Positions 23,301 through 39,100 of a stretch of DNA of 64,000 nt are shown one piece after another. Made by a program: the position numbers and the translations under genes. A model generated the notes under the pieces. That model did no database searches. It saw only the letters and a list, made by a program, of their open reading frames with translations, and had not been told where the DNA came from. Location of the stretch: assembly GCA_019914945.1 (NCBI GenBank), contig CM034102.1, positions 248,001 through 312,000 on the forward strand, given 5' to 3'. The DNA is from Typha latifolia (taxonomy: Eukaryota; Streptophyta; Magnoliopsida; Poales; Typhaceae). Each line of letters opens with the position of its first letter. The stretch's first letter is position 1.

Positions 23301-25376
23301 CTGACAATGCAAAAGAGTAGAACAATGTTTATCCATGATGTAATGGAAACAAGATATGAAAAGAAAGCCTACTTTATTTTGTTATTTATATTAGTCATTG
23401 CTCTCTCATGCATGTCTTTGTGAAATAGTAATCCTTATCATTCTTTTCTTTTCTAAAATCACAATATAATTCCGAAGGAACTTTACCACAAAGCTATTTA
23501 ACTCTATAAAAACCATATGTCAATCGGAAATCTCCATCAAATATTTGTCACCTTCAAAAGAGACTTCATTTATTTTAACAAGAGCAGCAATAAAATAAAA
23601 TATGAAAGCACTTGCAGCTAGATATTCCTCCCTTTTCTTACAAGCCAAAAGGATGTATAATTTGCATTCAGAGTTATTCTATCTTGATTAGGGAAGGGGT
23701 CATGGAACTTTATTTAGATGCTCCAACAGCAAAGAAGACTGAATAATCAAAAACAAAACCAGAGGCAGAATAAAGCAAACCAATTAGTAAATGTGTTAAA
23801 TGGAAACATTAAGAAAAAAATGATGACATTGAGAGGCAAATGCGAGGGAAAAAAAGAAGTGAAATGGCTTAATCTAATAGAGGATGTTTATAACAATTCA
23901 CGAAGCATGTCTATTTGGACAAGTGAGAAAGTTTTCTAATAGCCCATAAAGTTTAAGAGATTTTATATATCTACAAGATTTCCTCACTCTATGTTCTTGA
24001 AATCTATCATCAGACTATACATTGCTAACAAGCATAGATGGAAACTTGATCATATCAATATTTTCTATAAGAAGATTGCAAGGTATAGGTAACTATGGAA
24101 ACAAATAGTTTACTAGCAAACATGTCGTAGACTGTTGCATATGAAGGTACGTATGTGATTCTTATTTTAAACATGTGTTTAGAACAAATCACCATAGGTA
24201 CTGATGAACAAGCTAAAGTAGTAATATTTGAAGATTTGCCCACAGATTTACATTTTCCTAAAATTTGTCTGGGTATTGTATGGCATTATACCAAGAGAAG
24301 GACAGGAGAGAGCAGAACAAATTCAAAATTCAAATATTCAGAACCTACATGCTCCAACCAAAGACTCTCAGGTAACTTTCAACTTAATGCAGACATCATG
24401 TTTTATTTTACTCTTATTGTGCACTTCCAAACAAGTGGCTGAAAGTTCTTTGCATCTTTCAACTTAATTATATACTAACAGAAAGTCCGACCTTACAATT
24501 CTGGCTACGTGAGATGCAAACTGTGGACATACAGTGCCTGAGAAGCTAAAAAGTGCATGGTTAATAATAAGGAATTCTGTTTGATGTTGTGCAAAAAATT
24601 GTAAAACATATTTGTTGACACATAATGACAGGTGAACTTGGATAGGAAAAGAGAATCCAAACATCCTAAAACATGGGACAAAGCAAAGCTAGCATAAAAT
24701 TAACTAGAAATCCAATTTGCCAAAGGCTAGTCAGATAAATTATATTTCTATTATCCTATTTCCTACATAACAAGGTAATTCACAGGCAGAATATATGTCG
24801 CACATTTTGTTGTAGTAGATATCTAGGTTTTCCAAAGAAAGGATTCTTGCAGAGCTAGCATTCTGTAACTCAAAAAAATATTAAAATGAGCTTATACATA
24901 TAGAAACTTACTGTATCTGAAACGGCAAGTGCTGCAAAACAATAGCAATTCATCCAAAATAAGATTATGCATGCTAGTGCACAAGGACCACAAGAACACA
25001 AGTCTCAAAGCCGTCACTATTGCATAGCCAGAAATAAACAAGGCAGTGACCATATGGCCCTTGAGAAAGAAACGCATTATATGAAGGACAAACATTAAAA
25101 AAGGGAGTAAAAATCTATCCATTAATTGAAAACGATCTAAGTTAGACAGTGTTGTTTTTCTTAGACTGCAACTTGTAGAAAGAAAGATAACAACAAGCCC
25201 TAACTAACCCAAATTCCTGAACCTCAAGAAAGCATGTAATCGCGGCTGAGAAGAATAAAACTGGGATACAAGCTATTGAAAGAGCCTCTGCAGAAGGACA
25301 TATATAGTATATACAAGGAGAAGCAGACCAACTGAAGAGACAGGCGCCTATCAAAGCCCACAAACATTGTGCATCT
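19324..25376. other. Six-kilobase gene-poor spacer between the IDD and BPC genes
   Basis: I found no gene here. 19324-19500 is the likely IDD leader, with a CT run at about 19472-19487 (GA on the transcribed strand). A CT tract followed by a TA tract lies at 20257-20309. A G-box-like ACACGTGG lies near 20979 and a TGGGCC motif near 21020, in a somewhat GC-richer patch (about 20880-21060) that could be distal promoter. A T/C-rich run is at about 21670-21718. From 22000 to 25376 the sequence is uniformly AT-rich, with only short unsupported frames; it may include a long 3' UTR or 3' UTR introns of the BPC gene. Confidence 0.5.
20257..20309. repeat. Compound (CT)n(TA)n microsatellite
   Basis: About 18 CT units run directly into about 9 TA units in the spacer upstream of the IDD gene. 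Confidence 0.95.
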
Positions 25377-26225
25377 TTACCTGATAGTCACAAACTTATT
25401 GGTACCATGTTTGGCCCAAAAAGTCCTCAAATCAATTGGATTAGAAAGATTATACCCTTCTCCCGCAAGTTTCTCTAATACCTTCTTGAAAGCACCCTGA
25501 CTCATCTTCCGACCAGCGATGCGTGCTCCCCGCCGTTTTTGACTCATTGGAAGGGGAAACTCGGAGATACTGGTAGTGCAACATGCTGACTGCCAACCCC
25601 CCGCGCCCCACCGGTAGCATTGCTGTGGGGTGCCCGTGCACGAGCAAACTGGCGTAGGAATCCGGGAGAGGTCCAAATCAATGCCATTAATGACCATTCC
25701 CATGCTCTTCCTCCCGGCCTTTCCGCGTGAAACCGAACCATTAGTACTCTCATCTCTCGGAACAGCTACTTTCTTAGGCTTCTTAGGCTTCGGCAATTTC
25801 TGCAGGTTTCCCTGAGGTCTCTTCTTTAAAGGAGTCTCACTTCTACCTCCAGTTTCATCTGCCAATGGAATGCGATCGTCCTTAGGCTGCTGCTGCTGCG
25901 GCTGCGGTGGCGGCTGCATCATCTGAAGGGTATGCGGCGGAGTAGGAGTCCCAGGGAGTACGCCATAACTAGAAAGGTGGCTCATTGGGAGCATATGGGG
26001 GCTCTTAATATCTCTCACATGGTGGATCCACCCATCCCTCACGAAATCCATCGGCACCGACGGCTCCCCGACTCCGCAATCCCGGTGGAAGAATCCGCCA
26101 TTGGACAACAAGGGCTTCGTGTCACGGTCCCCAACGGAGGACATGAGCTGTAGCCCTAGGTTTCCCTTCAAGGACTGCTCGTAGTAACCCCAATTCCGAA
26201 TACCCAATCCTCCATCGTCGTCCAT
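25377..26225 (-). CDS. BPC: BBR/BPC GAGA-motif-binding transcription factor (class I)
   Basis: Nuclear protein that binds GA/CT dinucleotide repeats in plant promoters and recruits Polycomb complexes or other regulators. Single coding exon, 282 aa, the size of Arabidopsis BPC1 (class I). The start is the ATG at 26225-26223 (MDDDGGLGIRNWGYYE), the family N-terminus; an upstream in-frame ATG at 26297 adds 24 residues without similarity. The N-terminal half is the class I activation region, followed by a Gln/Pro stretch at about 108-118, a basic nuclear signal (KLPKPKKPKKVAVP), and the C-terminal BPC domain at 194-282. That domain has the five invariant Cys (CSCTG, QQC, ACC), GGWQS and RTFWAKHGTNKFVTIR. 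A 5' UTR intron is likely: donor at 26731/26730 (CCAAG|GTAAGT) and acceptor near 26345 (TTCTACAG). The stop codon overlaps a donor-like CAG|GTAAAG. Confidence 0.96.
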   Translation of the reverse strand: MDDDGGLGIRNWGYYEQSLKGNLGLQLMSSVGDRDTKPLLSNGGFFHRDCGVGEPSVPMDFVRDGWIHHVRDIKSPHMLPMSHLSSYGVLPGTPTPPHTLQMMQPPPQPQQQQPKDDRIPLADETGGRSETPLKKRPQGNLQKLPKPKKPKKVAVPRDESTNGSVSRGKAGRKSMGMVINGIDLDLSRIPTPVCSCTGTPQQCYRWGAGGWQSACCTTSISEFPLPMSQKRRGARIAGRKMSQGAFKKVLEKLAGEGYNLSNPIDLRTFWAKHGTNKFVTIR

Positions 26226-26790
26226 CTCACCCGAGAACAACCGCAGAGATATTCCAACACCAAAATACACAGAGCAAGATCGAACCCTTTTCACCAATTT
26301 CGATCAACGCATCCACCGCATTGCCTTCCCGTTGCCGTTTTCTGTAGAACCCATTTCACCAAAAGGATAAAACATCAGAGAAAATCGTAAAACCCGAAGA
26401 AAAACAGCCAAAATTTACACAAAAGACCCGTCTTTGACGAAACCCTAGTTCTAAAAACCGATCAGAAGGACGAGAAGGTGATTCCAAAACCATACCAAAT
26501 GCCCACTAGAAGAAGCCTAGAATCTCCAATCTAGGATAGGTATGGAACGTTACAGCTTTTAGGGTTCCAAGGTGAGATCCTTGGGAACAATGGGAACAAA
26601 TAGAATAACGAAACCAGAAGAAATAAGGAACGGGCTTTCAAATGGTTTTTTTTTTTTTTATAAATAAAATAATTATCCATAACTATCAATAAAATAGTAT
26701 ACAAAGGAAGAGAATAAAGGACGGACTTACCTTGGAACGATATGTTTCTCTAGGGTTCTTTGCTGTTTTGTGTGTTAAATAAATGATATG
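26226..26790 (-). promoter_or_regulatory. Probable 5' leader and leader intron of the BPC gene
   Basis: On the minus strand a short leader exon (ending GTTCCAAG at 26731) is followed by GTAAGTCCG, and the first good acceptor before the start codon is CTACAG near 26345. This predicts a leader intron of about 385 bases. Inferred from splice consensus only. Confidence 0.45.
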
Positions 26791-29700
26791 GCCATATGCT
26801 CATGGGCATATGTGAAGGTACAGATAAATTTCCATGTACATAAATTATAGTATTTTTAATCTGATTTTCGAATATAGTGTAACTGCTGATGATAGGTGGC
26901 CAGGTGGCAAACCATGAATAAATTTGACCCATGTTTTGCCAATACCACCTTATTCTTGTACTTATCCATTTCTTCCAACCTGTGTTTTTAAAAATAAAAA
27001 TAAAAAATAAATTCCAACATGGTCCGGCTATTAATAAAGCCATCAAATAATTACTCTGTTATTTGAGCAACTATAGATTTTCTACTCACATTTTCATAGT
27101 ATTTCATTATCATATATTTGAAGAGAAGTAAAAGAGTGGTTTAGAGAATTCTAGAGTTGTTATTAATTATCATATGTGGGATTAATGGGCCGGATGAGAT
27201 AGGCCCATTATTTGGGGGCATTAGACTGGCTGGGTTGGGACTTGGGACCATTCGATCTCGCAGCCAGAACTCGAACCCGGCCCAAGCCCAGTTGACTTCG
27301 ACGCAGGCCGTGGTTAGGCCCAATCGTTATGGGCCGGATCCCCTCTCTAAAATCCACGATTGGTAAATAAAATCGGTAATGCAGAAACTGAAGTAATTTG
27401 GATTCAAGAACTTCTTATATTGTTATAATTCTTGGGTTGGTTGGTTTATAATCCCTCACATGGCAGAGCAGGCATTAATTTATCTGGACATGTTCTTTCG
27501 TGAATAAATATAACTAAGCACCAATCTACAATAATCTCAGATGATCTCATCTTTATATAATGACCGCATCTATTTAATTGCCACCTATGATATTAACCTA
27601 TGTTTCAACTCTCAAGCTTTCTGACGATCTACAGGTGTTAAGTTCATGCACCACAAGTACAACTCCAGGCCTTTGTTTAGTCCCCTCATGTAGAGATGTG
27701 TTTTGAATTGTATCCAGGGATGTAAACAGCTCCCTGGCCATTTGGTTGACCATAGAAGTTGTTAAGATGATTGGTTACAACACTTAATTATCCTTGTCCT
27801 ATGATACATGGAGGAGGTTTCCTTTGTCCCCTAAATGCCAACTGCCTCCTTTTAATTATAATCCTTCGTTTGTGGTGAGATGTTACAAAAAGTGCCTAAT
27901 TGTATCCATAAACTTGAATCATGGAAGCATTCAGTTTGTCGGAGTAATGCAGACAGTACTTCTACTGTTGTGTTTAGTTTAGAATAATATGATTCCATGT
28001 GATTAAGGGTTCTCTTAAACATAACGCTTAAGTTAATTAAATACCTTATTAGAAAGAGTGCCCTAGTGCTGTACTGCTGCATGGGAGAGTCTGTGAATGC
28101 AACATGAACTGGAGAGGTTGTTTCTTCCAACAATTTGCATAGTTTCTATGAGAGTATTGGGGTCCAAAGTCAATAATTCAGATTAGGCTTCAGATTTCTC
28201 TTGTGATGCAACTGGGAAGCTTAGATTCCAGATGGTTGAGATAGTACATAGACTATCATTAACATTTGTCAAACTTAAAAGGAGTTCAGATTCAGACTCA
28301 GTTTTTCTTCCACATTCTACTGAACAGTACTAAGTGTAGCAGTACTGCCTGAACAGTACTAAGTGTATAATAGTTTCTTTAGTAATGAAGATAAAACCAC
28401 GTACATCTTATTTTCCTCAGGAACTTATATTAAAAAGAGTCTAGTGCAATAGGACGCCTTGTTTAATTTTTCATAGAAAGTATAGACACATGCAGTATGA
28501 CTGCTTTGATAACCGATGTCGATTCTGGAGACGCGGTATGAACACTAACTACATTAATTTGAGGCACCCATGTCCTTACTGTTGAATCTTATCATCTAGA
28601 GAAGAGAAGTGAATGGAGGTGTTGCAAGATATACAAGTAATGTTGAGCTTTTTCCAGCTAAAAGATGTTAATCTACAGTCAAATCCATTAGCCATAAAAT
28701 AATAGAGACATGGTAAGCATGAAAACAAATTATCTTCACAGCTAACATGGCCTCTATATCTATACGGGAATTAAAAGCTTCTATGGACTTGTCTCACAAT
28801 AGGTTGCAGAGAGGACCACGTAGGAATAACAATTACAATAGTAACCAATTGCATGCATTTGTGGGTGGATTTGCCCAAGTTGCTCATCTCTAAATTAATC
28901 ACAAAGTATTCAAAGGCCAACCAACCAGAATCCATGTGATGGAGGAGTTTGAGCTGGGATGACAGTACGTGGTAAGCATGGAGAAAAAAGGACAAGGGAA
29001 AGTATTGTAATTTTGTCACACCAAATTGAAATTGCTGGATAAAACCCAAACAGCTCACTCTATTTTGTTATTCTTATCATCTTAGAAAGAGGGGAATAAA
29101 TAAATCTACCCTAATTTGCCACATGAGCAAGTACACAATGTTGCTTCAAAGCACACAAATGTCCTCATATTAAATAAAAACAAAGAGAGAGAAAGGGAGT
29201 GGCAGGGGTTTACTAAGATTTCTGACCTCAACCAACTCAAGAATTGCTGAAATGCCATAGTGTCCAAATGTATGGAAGTTTGTAGGGATTGACCTTGATC
29301 ATATCCTTATTTGGTTTCATAAAACTGACTAAATTTGGTAAGTCAAACAACTACATTTGTATTGCTATCTGTAGATAATGATTTGGAAGTGGACCACAAA
29401 ATATTACAATCCAATATTCACTGTTAAGTCCAGTGTTCAAATTCATTGAAGAGAGAAACAAAAAAAATATAATAAATTAAACATATACAAGTTTAAGTGT
29501 GACTCATAAGCTAATTAGGGATGATGTATACATTCTTGAATCATTGGCTAGTTACTAGAAATTGTAATTCCCCTAATTATGGGCAGTTGGCCATGGCTAG
29601 ATTATCTTCTTCTTCTTTTTTTATCCAGAATAATAAATTAGGAAATTTAAACTCCTAGACGGAATCAAATTGAACGGTATCTGATTTAGCCTTTATGAGA

Positions 29701-30082
29701 TACCACAATATCTTTAAATTGTCGCTTGCGATAAATCTTTTTAGCTTTTTAACCGAAAAAGAAAATATATAGCAAGAACTTTAATTTAGATTCCCTCACT
29801 CATTTATACAAATGCGACAGTCGATACACTAAATACGTTATCCTCTCAATTCTGACACGTGTGAAAGATAACGTTAACAGCACAAATACGCTCATATCTA
29901 AGAATATCGGTGGAGATATAGTGTAGATTCATGAATTATCCGTTCAACCTTGAAAACATTCCTACTATTCCAATTCCAATATATAGAAATAAACAACAAA
30001 TTAACAAAGTCCTAGTGGTACATATGTAAATAACACAATATTATGTACCAAAAAGGTAATTCAACATCCGGCCACAAGACAT
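26791..30082. other. Spacer between divergent BPC and ZF-HD genes
   Basis: No gene is recognised. The one distinct patch is 27160-27340, which is GC-richer than its surroundings and carries five TGGGCC/GGCCCA elements. The remainder is AT-rich and contains only short frames without family signatures. Confidence 0.55.
27186..27335. promoter_or_regulatory. Cluster of five TGGGCC (site II-like) elements
   Basis: TGGGCC or its complement occurs at 27186-27191, 27202-27207, 27279-27284, 27317-27322 and 27330-27335. Such site II elements are bound by TCP factors and are typical of promoters of growth-related genes. The cluster is about 400-550 bases upstream of the presumed BPC transcription start, the nearest gene. 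Which gene it serves is inference. Confidence 0.45.
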
Positions 30083-30090
30083 TATATAAA
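30083..30090 (+). promoter_or_regulatory. TATA box of the ZF-HD gene
   Basis: TATATAAA lies 161 bases upstream of the ATG at 30252 and is followed by a C-rich stretch. Transcription would start near 30115-30120, placing the whole GA tract inside the 5' UTR. Confidence 0.6.
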
Positions 30091-30164
30091 CCCCCTCCAA
30101 CCGAGTAAGAAATGAACATAGAAGAAGGATAAGGGAGGAGAGAGAGAAAGAGTTAAGGGTTGGA

Positions 30165-30167
<3 letters not shown>

Positions 30168-30249
<82 letters not shown>
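30168..30249 (+). repeat. (GA)n tract, 82 bases, in the 5' leader of the ZF-HD gene
   Basis: The tract starts about 85 bases after the TATA box and ends two bases before the start codon. It has about 41 units without interruption. Long GA tracts next to transcription starts are the classic binding targets of BBR/BPC proteins, one of which is encoded 4 kb away. Confidence 0.95.
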
Positions 30250-30251
<2 letters not shown>

Positions 30252-30252
<1 letters not shown>

Positions 30253-30749
30253 TGGAGCCAGAGAGGATGAGAGAGATCTACAAGGAGTGCATGAAGAACC
30301 ATGCAGCCAAGCTCGGCACGTACGCCGCCGACGGTTGCTGCGAGTACATCTCTGACGGCTCGATGCTGACCTGCGCTGCCTGCGGCTGCCACCGCAACTT
30401 CCACCGTCGAGCCTTCATAGACTACCACGCCGGCGGCAGAAACGCTGTGGCGGGGTATCTTCTCCCGCCGCCTGAGGGGAGTAGGCGGCGGACGAGGACT
30501 AAGTTCACAGAGGAGCAGAAGGCGAGCATGGCGAGCTTCGCCGAGGGGATCGGGTGGAAGATGCCGAAGAGAGACGGCGAAGAGGAAGACGACGAGGTGT
30601 CGGCGTTCTGCCGCGAGATCGGAGTGAGTCGGAAGACGTTCAAGATTTGGATGCATAACCACAAGGGAAGCCCGACGACGTCGTCGTCGACGACTCGCAC
30701 CGACGGGTCTCCGGTGGACGGCGGAAGGGATGGCAATGAGGAGGTCTAG
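30252..30749 (+). CDS. Zinc-finger homeodomain (ZF-HD) protein, short form
   Basis: Plant-specific nuclear factor with an N-terminal zinc-finger dimerisation domain and a C-terminal homeodomain. Single exon, 165 aa, short for the family because the linker between domains and the C-tail are reduced. The zinc finger spans about 10-53 (YKECMKNHAA, DGCCEYI, LTCAACGCHRNFHRR); the usual DGCGEFMP is changed to DGCCEYIS. The homeodomain is about 78-138, with the recognition helix SRKTFKIWMHNHK keeping Trp and the invariant Asn. Between helices 1 and 2 there is an acidic insert (DGEEEDDE). Because the homeodomain is present it is a ZHD rather than a MINI ZINC FINGER protein. The start is the first ATG after an 82-base GA repeat; no alternative in-frame ATG lies upstream. 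Expression may depend on GAGA-binding factors (inference). Confidence 0.93.
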
Positions 30750-30936
30750 ACCCATGCTTCCATGGAGGAGATCATATGGCCAAGTTGGATTAGAATGTTT
30801 GATAATTAAGTCTCTTATATTTAGTGGTGCTTTAAGAACTTATCAGTACTCTTTAACTCTCATATTTCTCTTTCGTTTTCTTTTCGTATCCTTTAGCTAT
30901 CTCTCTCTCTTTCTCTCTCCTAGTATCATGTAGAAT

Positions 30937-30938
<2 letters not shown>

Positions 30939-30973
<35 letters not shown>
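30939..30973. repeat. (GA)n microsatellite in ZF-HD 3' flank
   Basis: About 17 GA units, about 190 bases after the ZF-HD stop codon; the same gene also has a GA tract in its leader. Confidence 0.93.
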
Positions 30974-30976
<3 letters not shown>

Positions 30977-31598
30977 AATGTTGCATCTTTACCATGCATG
31001 TAAGTTAACTATAATATTAAGAACTCCTTTAACATGGTTAATTATCTGAGTTTGGAGATTTGGATAGAGAAGAGCAATCTTGAACGTACAACACCGTCAG
31101 ATCTTGGAACGCATCTCTAATTTGTGCTTGATCGAGATAGAGATCATCAATCCTTTATTTGGTACAAATGGAAGATCTGAGCCATTTCTGTAGTTATACG
31201 AATATTTCCAAACTGAACGTCTGATGGTAAGAATTTTAATTGTATTTCGGATTATGAAGGAGAGGAGCTTATCCATTTAAAATTTTGCATTGGGGAAAAT
31301 TAGGGCCAAAAAAAAAAAGGATAAAGTAGTCAAAGAAGAGGGGGGAGAAGAAGGAGGAGGATAAATGTTATTAATTCTGTATGGAGATGTACAACAATTA
31401 ATGTGTGTGCGGAATCCTCAAAATAAACTAAGTTTAGTTTTAGTTGCAAGAGGAAACAAGAACATGTGATTTGGACATCAAATAAAATTTGTTGATATGC
31501 TAATCCAATTAACGATTAATTATTGTGACGGTAGTAATGACAAGAAACGTGGTGATTAGCTCCTGTCCACCGTGTCGCTGCTGCATATAGTTTGGTCA

Positions 31599-31601
<3 letters not shown>

Positions 31602-31648
<47 letters not shown>
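31602..31648. repeat. (TA)n microsatellite
   Basis: About 23 TA units in the spacer, with no gene association visible. Confidence 0.95.
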
Positions 31649-31650
<2 letters not shown>

Positions 31651-32310
31651 TTCCTACTACGGATGCATATCATGAGATTGACTGACACACGCATTGCGTC
31701 AATCATCATGTCTAAAATTATAAAAAGTCACCTAGCTGGTTGGTTGATCCAAAAATGGTGGAAAAGATGTTTTAAGGAGTGAGCGAACACCTAGTAGCGA
31801 TATGGATGACCTTGTTAATATGGTCAAATAAAGCTAAACTAGCACTAGAGCATACTAAGACATAATAAGTTCAAATGATAGTGGTAGTCTTTTGGGTGGA
31901 GAAGTGTTTCTCAGATCCATCAAGAAAAGAAGGATATTTTCCTATAGTTTCTTTCAACACTGGACATGGTTATACTCTTTTATCCTAAGTACCACTTTGT
32001 GTTGCAATTTCCCAGGAACCTACATAAACCAATTTGATTTGTAATTTTTGGTACAGGTTCATCAAGTCGGAGACCAAACTCAGATCTATATAACGAGCTC
32101 GTCTTTTTGAGTAATATATATGTCGCTTAAGCTGTCAAATGGAAATAAGATTGTGAAGAAACCATACTAGTGACAGTTATTTAGCAATAGCTCAAAATAG
32201 AAGTATCGGAAAACAGGTGGGAGTTCAGAAAACGCATTTAGAAGTTGATACAGGAGATCAAATACTACTAGTATTATTGAGGAATCCAGGATGGGGCGTT
32301 GCCTAGACTC

Positions 32311-36140
<3,830 letters not shown>

Positions 36141-39100
36141 TCAATGAAGAGGAGAACCGCGTTCTGAGCCATTGAAGGATGCGAAGGAAGACATGCTATC
36201 CTCTTTAGATATACTGACAAAATTCAGCGGTGTGGTGGACAGTCGTCTCGTCCCTTTAAAGTATCCATTGCCACGACCAGAATATGAGCGTGGCGTCAGG
36301 AGCTCAGGGGTTGCACCACCAACAGAAACTCGCCGAGGTATAGGAGTCATAAATCCATTTCCATTTGGATGATGCCCACTTGTAAACCTTCCTGGGCTAG
36401 GCTTGGACCCATATGCTAGATCTTTCTCTCTGAGCAATAGATTTTGCAACCTCTTATGGTCCTGTTACAAAAGATATAGATGAATACCAAAGTTCACATA
36501 TTAGCAGTGGTTCTCCAAGAAAGATATGCGCATACAGACACAGTTCATACCCTATAACGCCGTTTCTCTTCTTCCTTTTGTAGTCTATTAAGTTTGTACT
36601 CCTCCAAAACAGCAACTAAACGAACCTTAAGTTGTTAGCAGAACAGCAGCTCATCAATTATTAAGACAAGAAGACAATATAGTATGGCCATTTATCATAA
36701 AAGTATATATATATTTTTTCTATATATAAAACTATATCTTACTCCATCGTATAGAAACGGCATGTTTCTTTTCTCTTCCCAGGCAAATGTCTTGCTCACC
36801 AGGTTGTCAATGATATCTACAAAATAAATATGTATTTAGCATATAATTTAAACAAATAAACAGATACGCATTAGAGACGCACCTGGAATTTTGTTGACAA
36901 TCATCCTTGCCTTCTCTGCTCGCTTCAGATTTAAGTGGGCACCTCTCCCTGCACTATACTTATTTTGGTCCTGCATATACCACCTCATGTCAACATCATG
37001 CTGCAGCAACAACAAATATAGAGAAACTATTTTGGAAGTAAACTAAATACCAGGTTATACTCTTCGAGCCAATCTTCTTCTTGGCAAGCTGCTAGCCATT
37101 TTCGAACTCTGTCCATGATTTCTTTTCTGCTTAGAGATTCTTCTTTTGCTGCCACTATTTGTGCCTCAATCTTGGCCAGAAGTTCAGAGGGATCAAGAAG
37201 CCCTGAATGTGAAAAAATAGTTTAACAAAATTTGAGATATCTGTTGGTGTCCCATATATCAGATACATATGATCAAGAAATGTACCAGAATGTATCAACA
37301 CAATAGACTTCTCAGGTGCTGTGCTCATATCAGGTTCAATGTGTGTGTTTCTGCAAATCTCTTCTAATTCTGACCTTCTCTTTAGAACAAGTTCTTTCAT
37401 TCTGCTTGCTTTCAGGTTTCTCAGCCTATCAACTTCAGCTTCCATCTGAGAAAACAAAAGACAAACTACTTACAGATCTCCTTTACTACTACAAATGTGA
37501 GGGATAAAGGTCACAAACCTGCTTGATAGTTTCTTGGGTCAGTATACCAGAAGAAGTGACATCATTTTCTGGGGGCCTAAGAATGTCTGCCACTTTTATA
37601 AAAGGTGCCCTCTCTTCTTCAGGTGAATCCATCAAATTCCACAGTTTGAAGAGTGACTCCACAGTTTCTCGCAACTAGAACATTGGATTTGTTAAAGATG
37701 TGACAAAAGATTAATTCAAAACAAAACATGAGAAACAATTACCTTCTCAACTCTTATCTTCTTTTCTGTTCTCAGCTTCAGGACGGCTTGAGCAAGACCA
37801 TCGAGAGTGCTATCGCTGATGTTTGTGGATTTCCCTGAATCCTTTTCATGCAAACTAGGGTGCACCCCGTCAACCATCTTCATGAAATCCAGTCCAAGCA
37901 AACCGCATAAAGAGTGCACTTCATTCACGTACTCCAGAACCTTATGAAGGCGATCAGACTAGACAAGGAGGACCACATGGTCCATGAGAGGAGTGCATAA
38001 TTTAATTTCAATGCAAACCAAACAATTACCTTCTCTTTTTGGAGGTTGCGTAGTTGTGTTTGGTAGTCAGTAAGCCTTCTTGTTGACAGATCATGTTCAT
38101 CCTTAAAAGGTTCAGTTAATGTTTCAAGCCAACGATCGCGTCCTGTAATCTCTGCACTGATCTTCTCAATCTGTGATTGAATATCAGAAAATTGTCTGAT
38201 TCTTTCGTCCTTTTTCACTCTCAGATCTTCCAAGAGAGGTGTCACTGAAGAAAGCTTCTCCTTTAATGATACTTGCTTTTTCTCCATCTGCATATAAAAA
38301 TTGCAAACTGTCAATTGTCGAAAAAGTAGCAAGTCTATGAGCTAAATTGAATAAAATGATTTTGCACAATTAAAGACATTTCCAATACCGTGGAGGTAAA
38401 AGATTGTCGTTCGTGAAGTTACCTGAATGTGGAAAGGACTAGTATCATTTTTTTTTTTGACTAAAAAAGAAATAGTGTCGTTAACGGAGATAAATTTATG
38501 TTGCTTTTATGACACAGTGTTGTATAATGCTGAAAGAAAGTCATGGTTGTGCACATTAGAATGTCTAATTGTATGATCTAACAATATAGAAGCTTTAGAG
38601 AAATCCTCAACAGATATTGACAAGACAGAGAACCAATCTAATGCATCACATTGTTTGCCTGAGCAACTTTCAGCAAGAAAGATCTCATAATCTCTTAAAT
38701 CTGTAGGGCCGGCTTACAATTCAACTTTGTGCAACATGCCGTGAGACATTTAGTGTAGAAGCTCTTTTCTTTCTCTCTATATCAAGAAAAGGAGTATCAC
38801 ATAGAGCCAAGAAAAGGAGTTTTGCAGTAATATATGTCATATCAGGTAACTACATATCATTAATGACTAATAAGTGATAAACAAGCTGAATTAAGATTTC
38901 TTTGCGCAACCACGGACCACTCAAAGCAGAGAACCCCTACAGAATACCCAATACTGATGCAGGCAGAGAATATAGATAATGAAAATACCTTCAATTGGAG
39001 ACTATTTTCACCGAGTGAAGCCATTAAAGCTGCAAGCTCAGCTTCTTTAGCCACCAGCAATCGATGCAGCTGTGCCCTCTGTTCGCTGGCTTCGTCAACT

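Larger units (their letters stand above)
30750..32310. other. Convergent spacer between the ZF-HD and calmodulin genes
   Basis: Holds the ZF-HD 3' UTR and calmodulin 3' UTR. It contains a GA tract at about 30939-30973 and a TA tract at about 31602-31648. I see no further gene. Confidence 0.65.

Noticed and set aside
30153..30755. 200-codon minus-strand frame opposite the ZF-HD gene, ending in a long Ser-Leu run
   Set aside because: It is the antisense of the ZF-HD exon plus the GA tract read as Ser-Leu; no family similarity.
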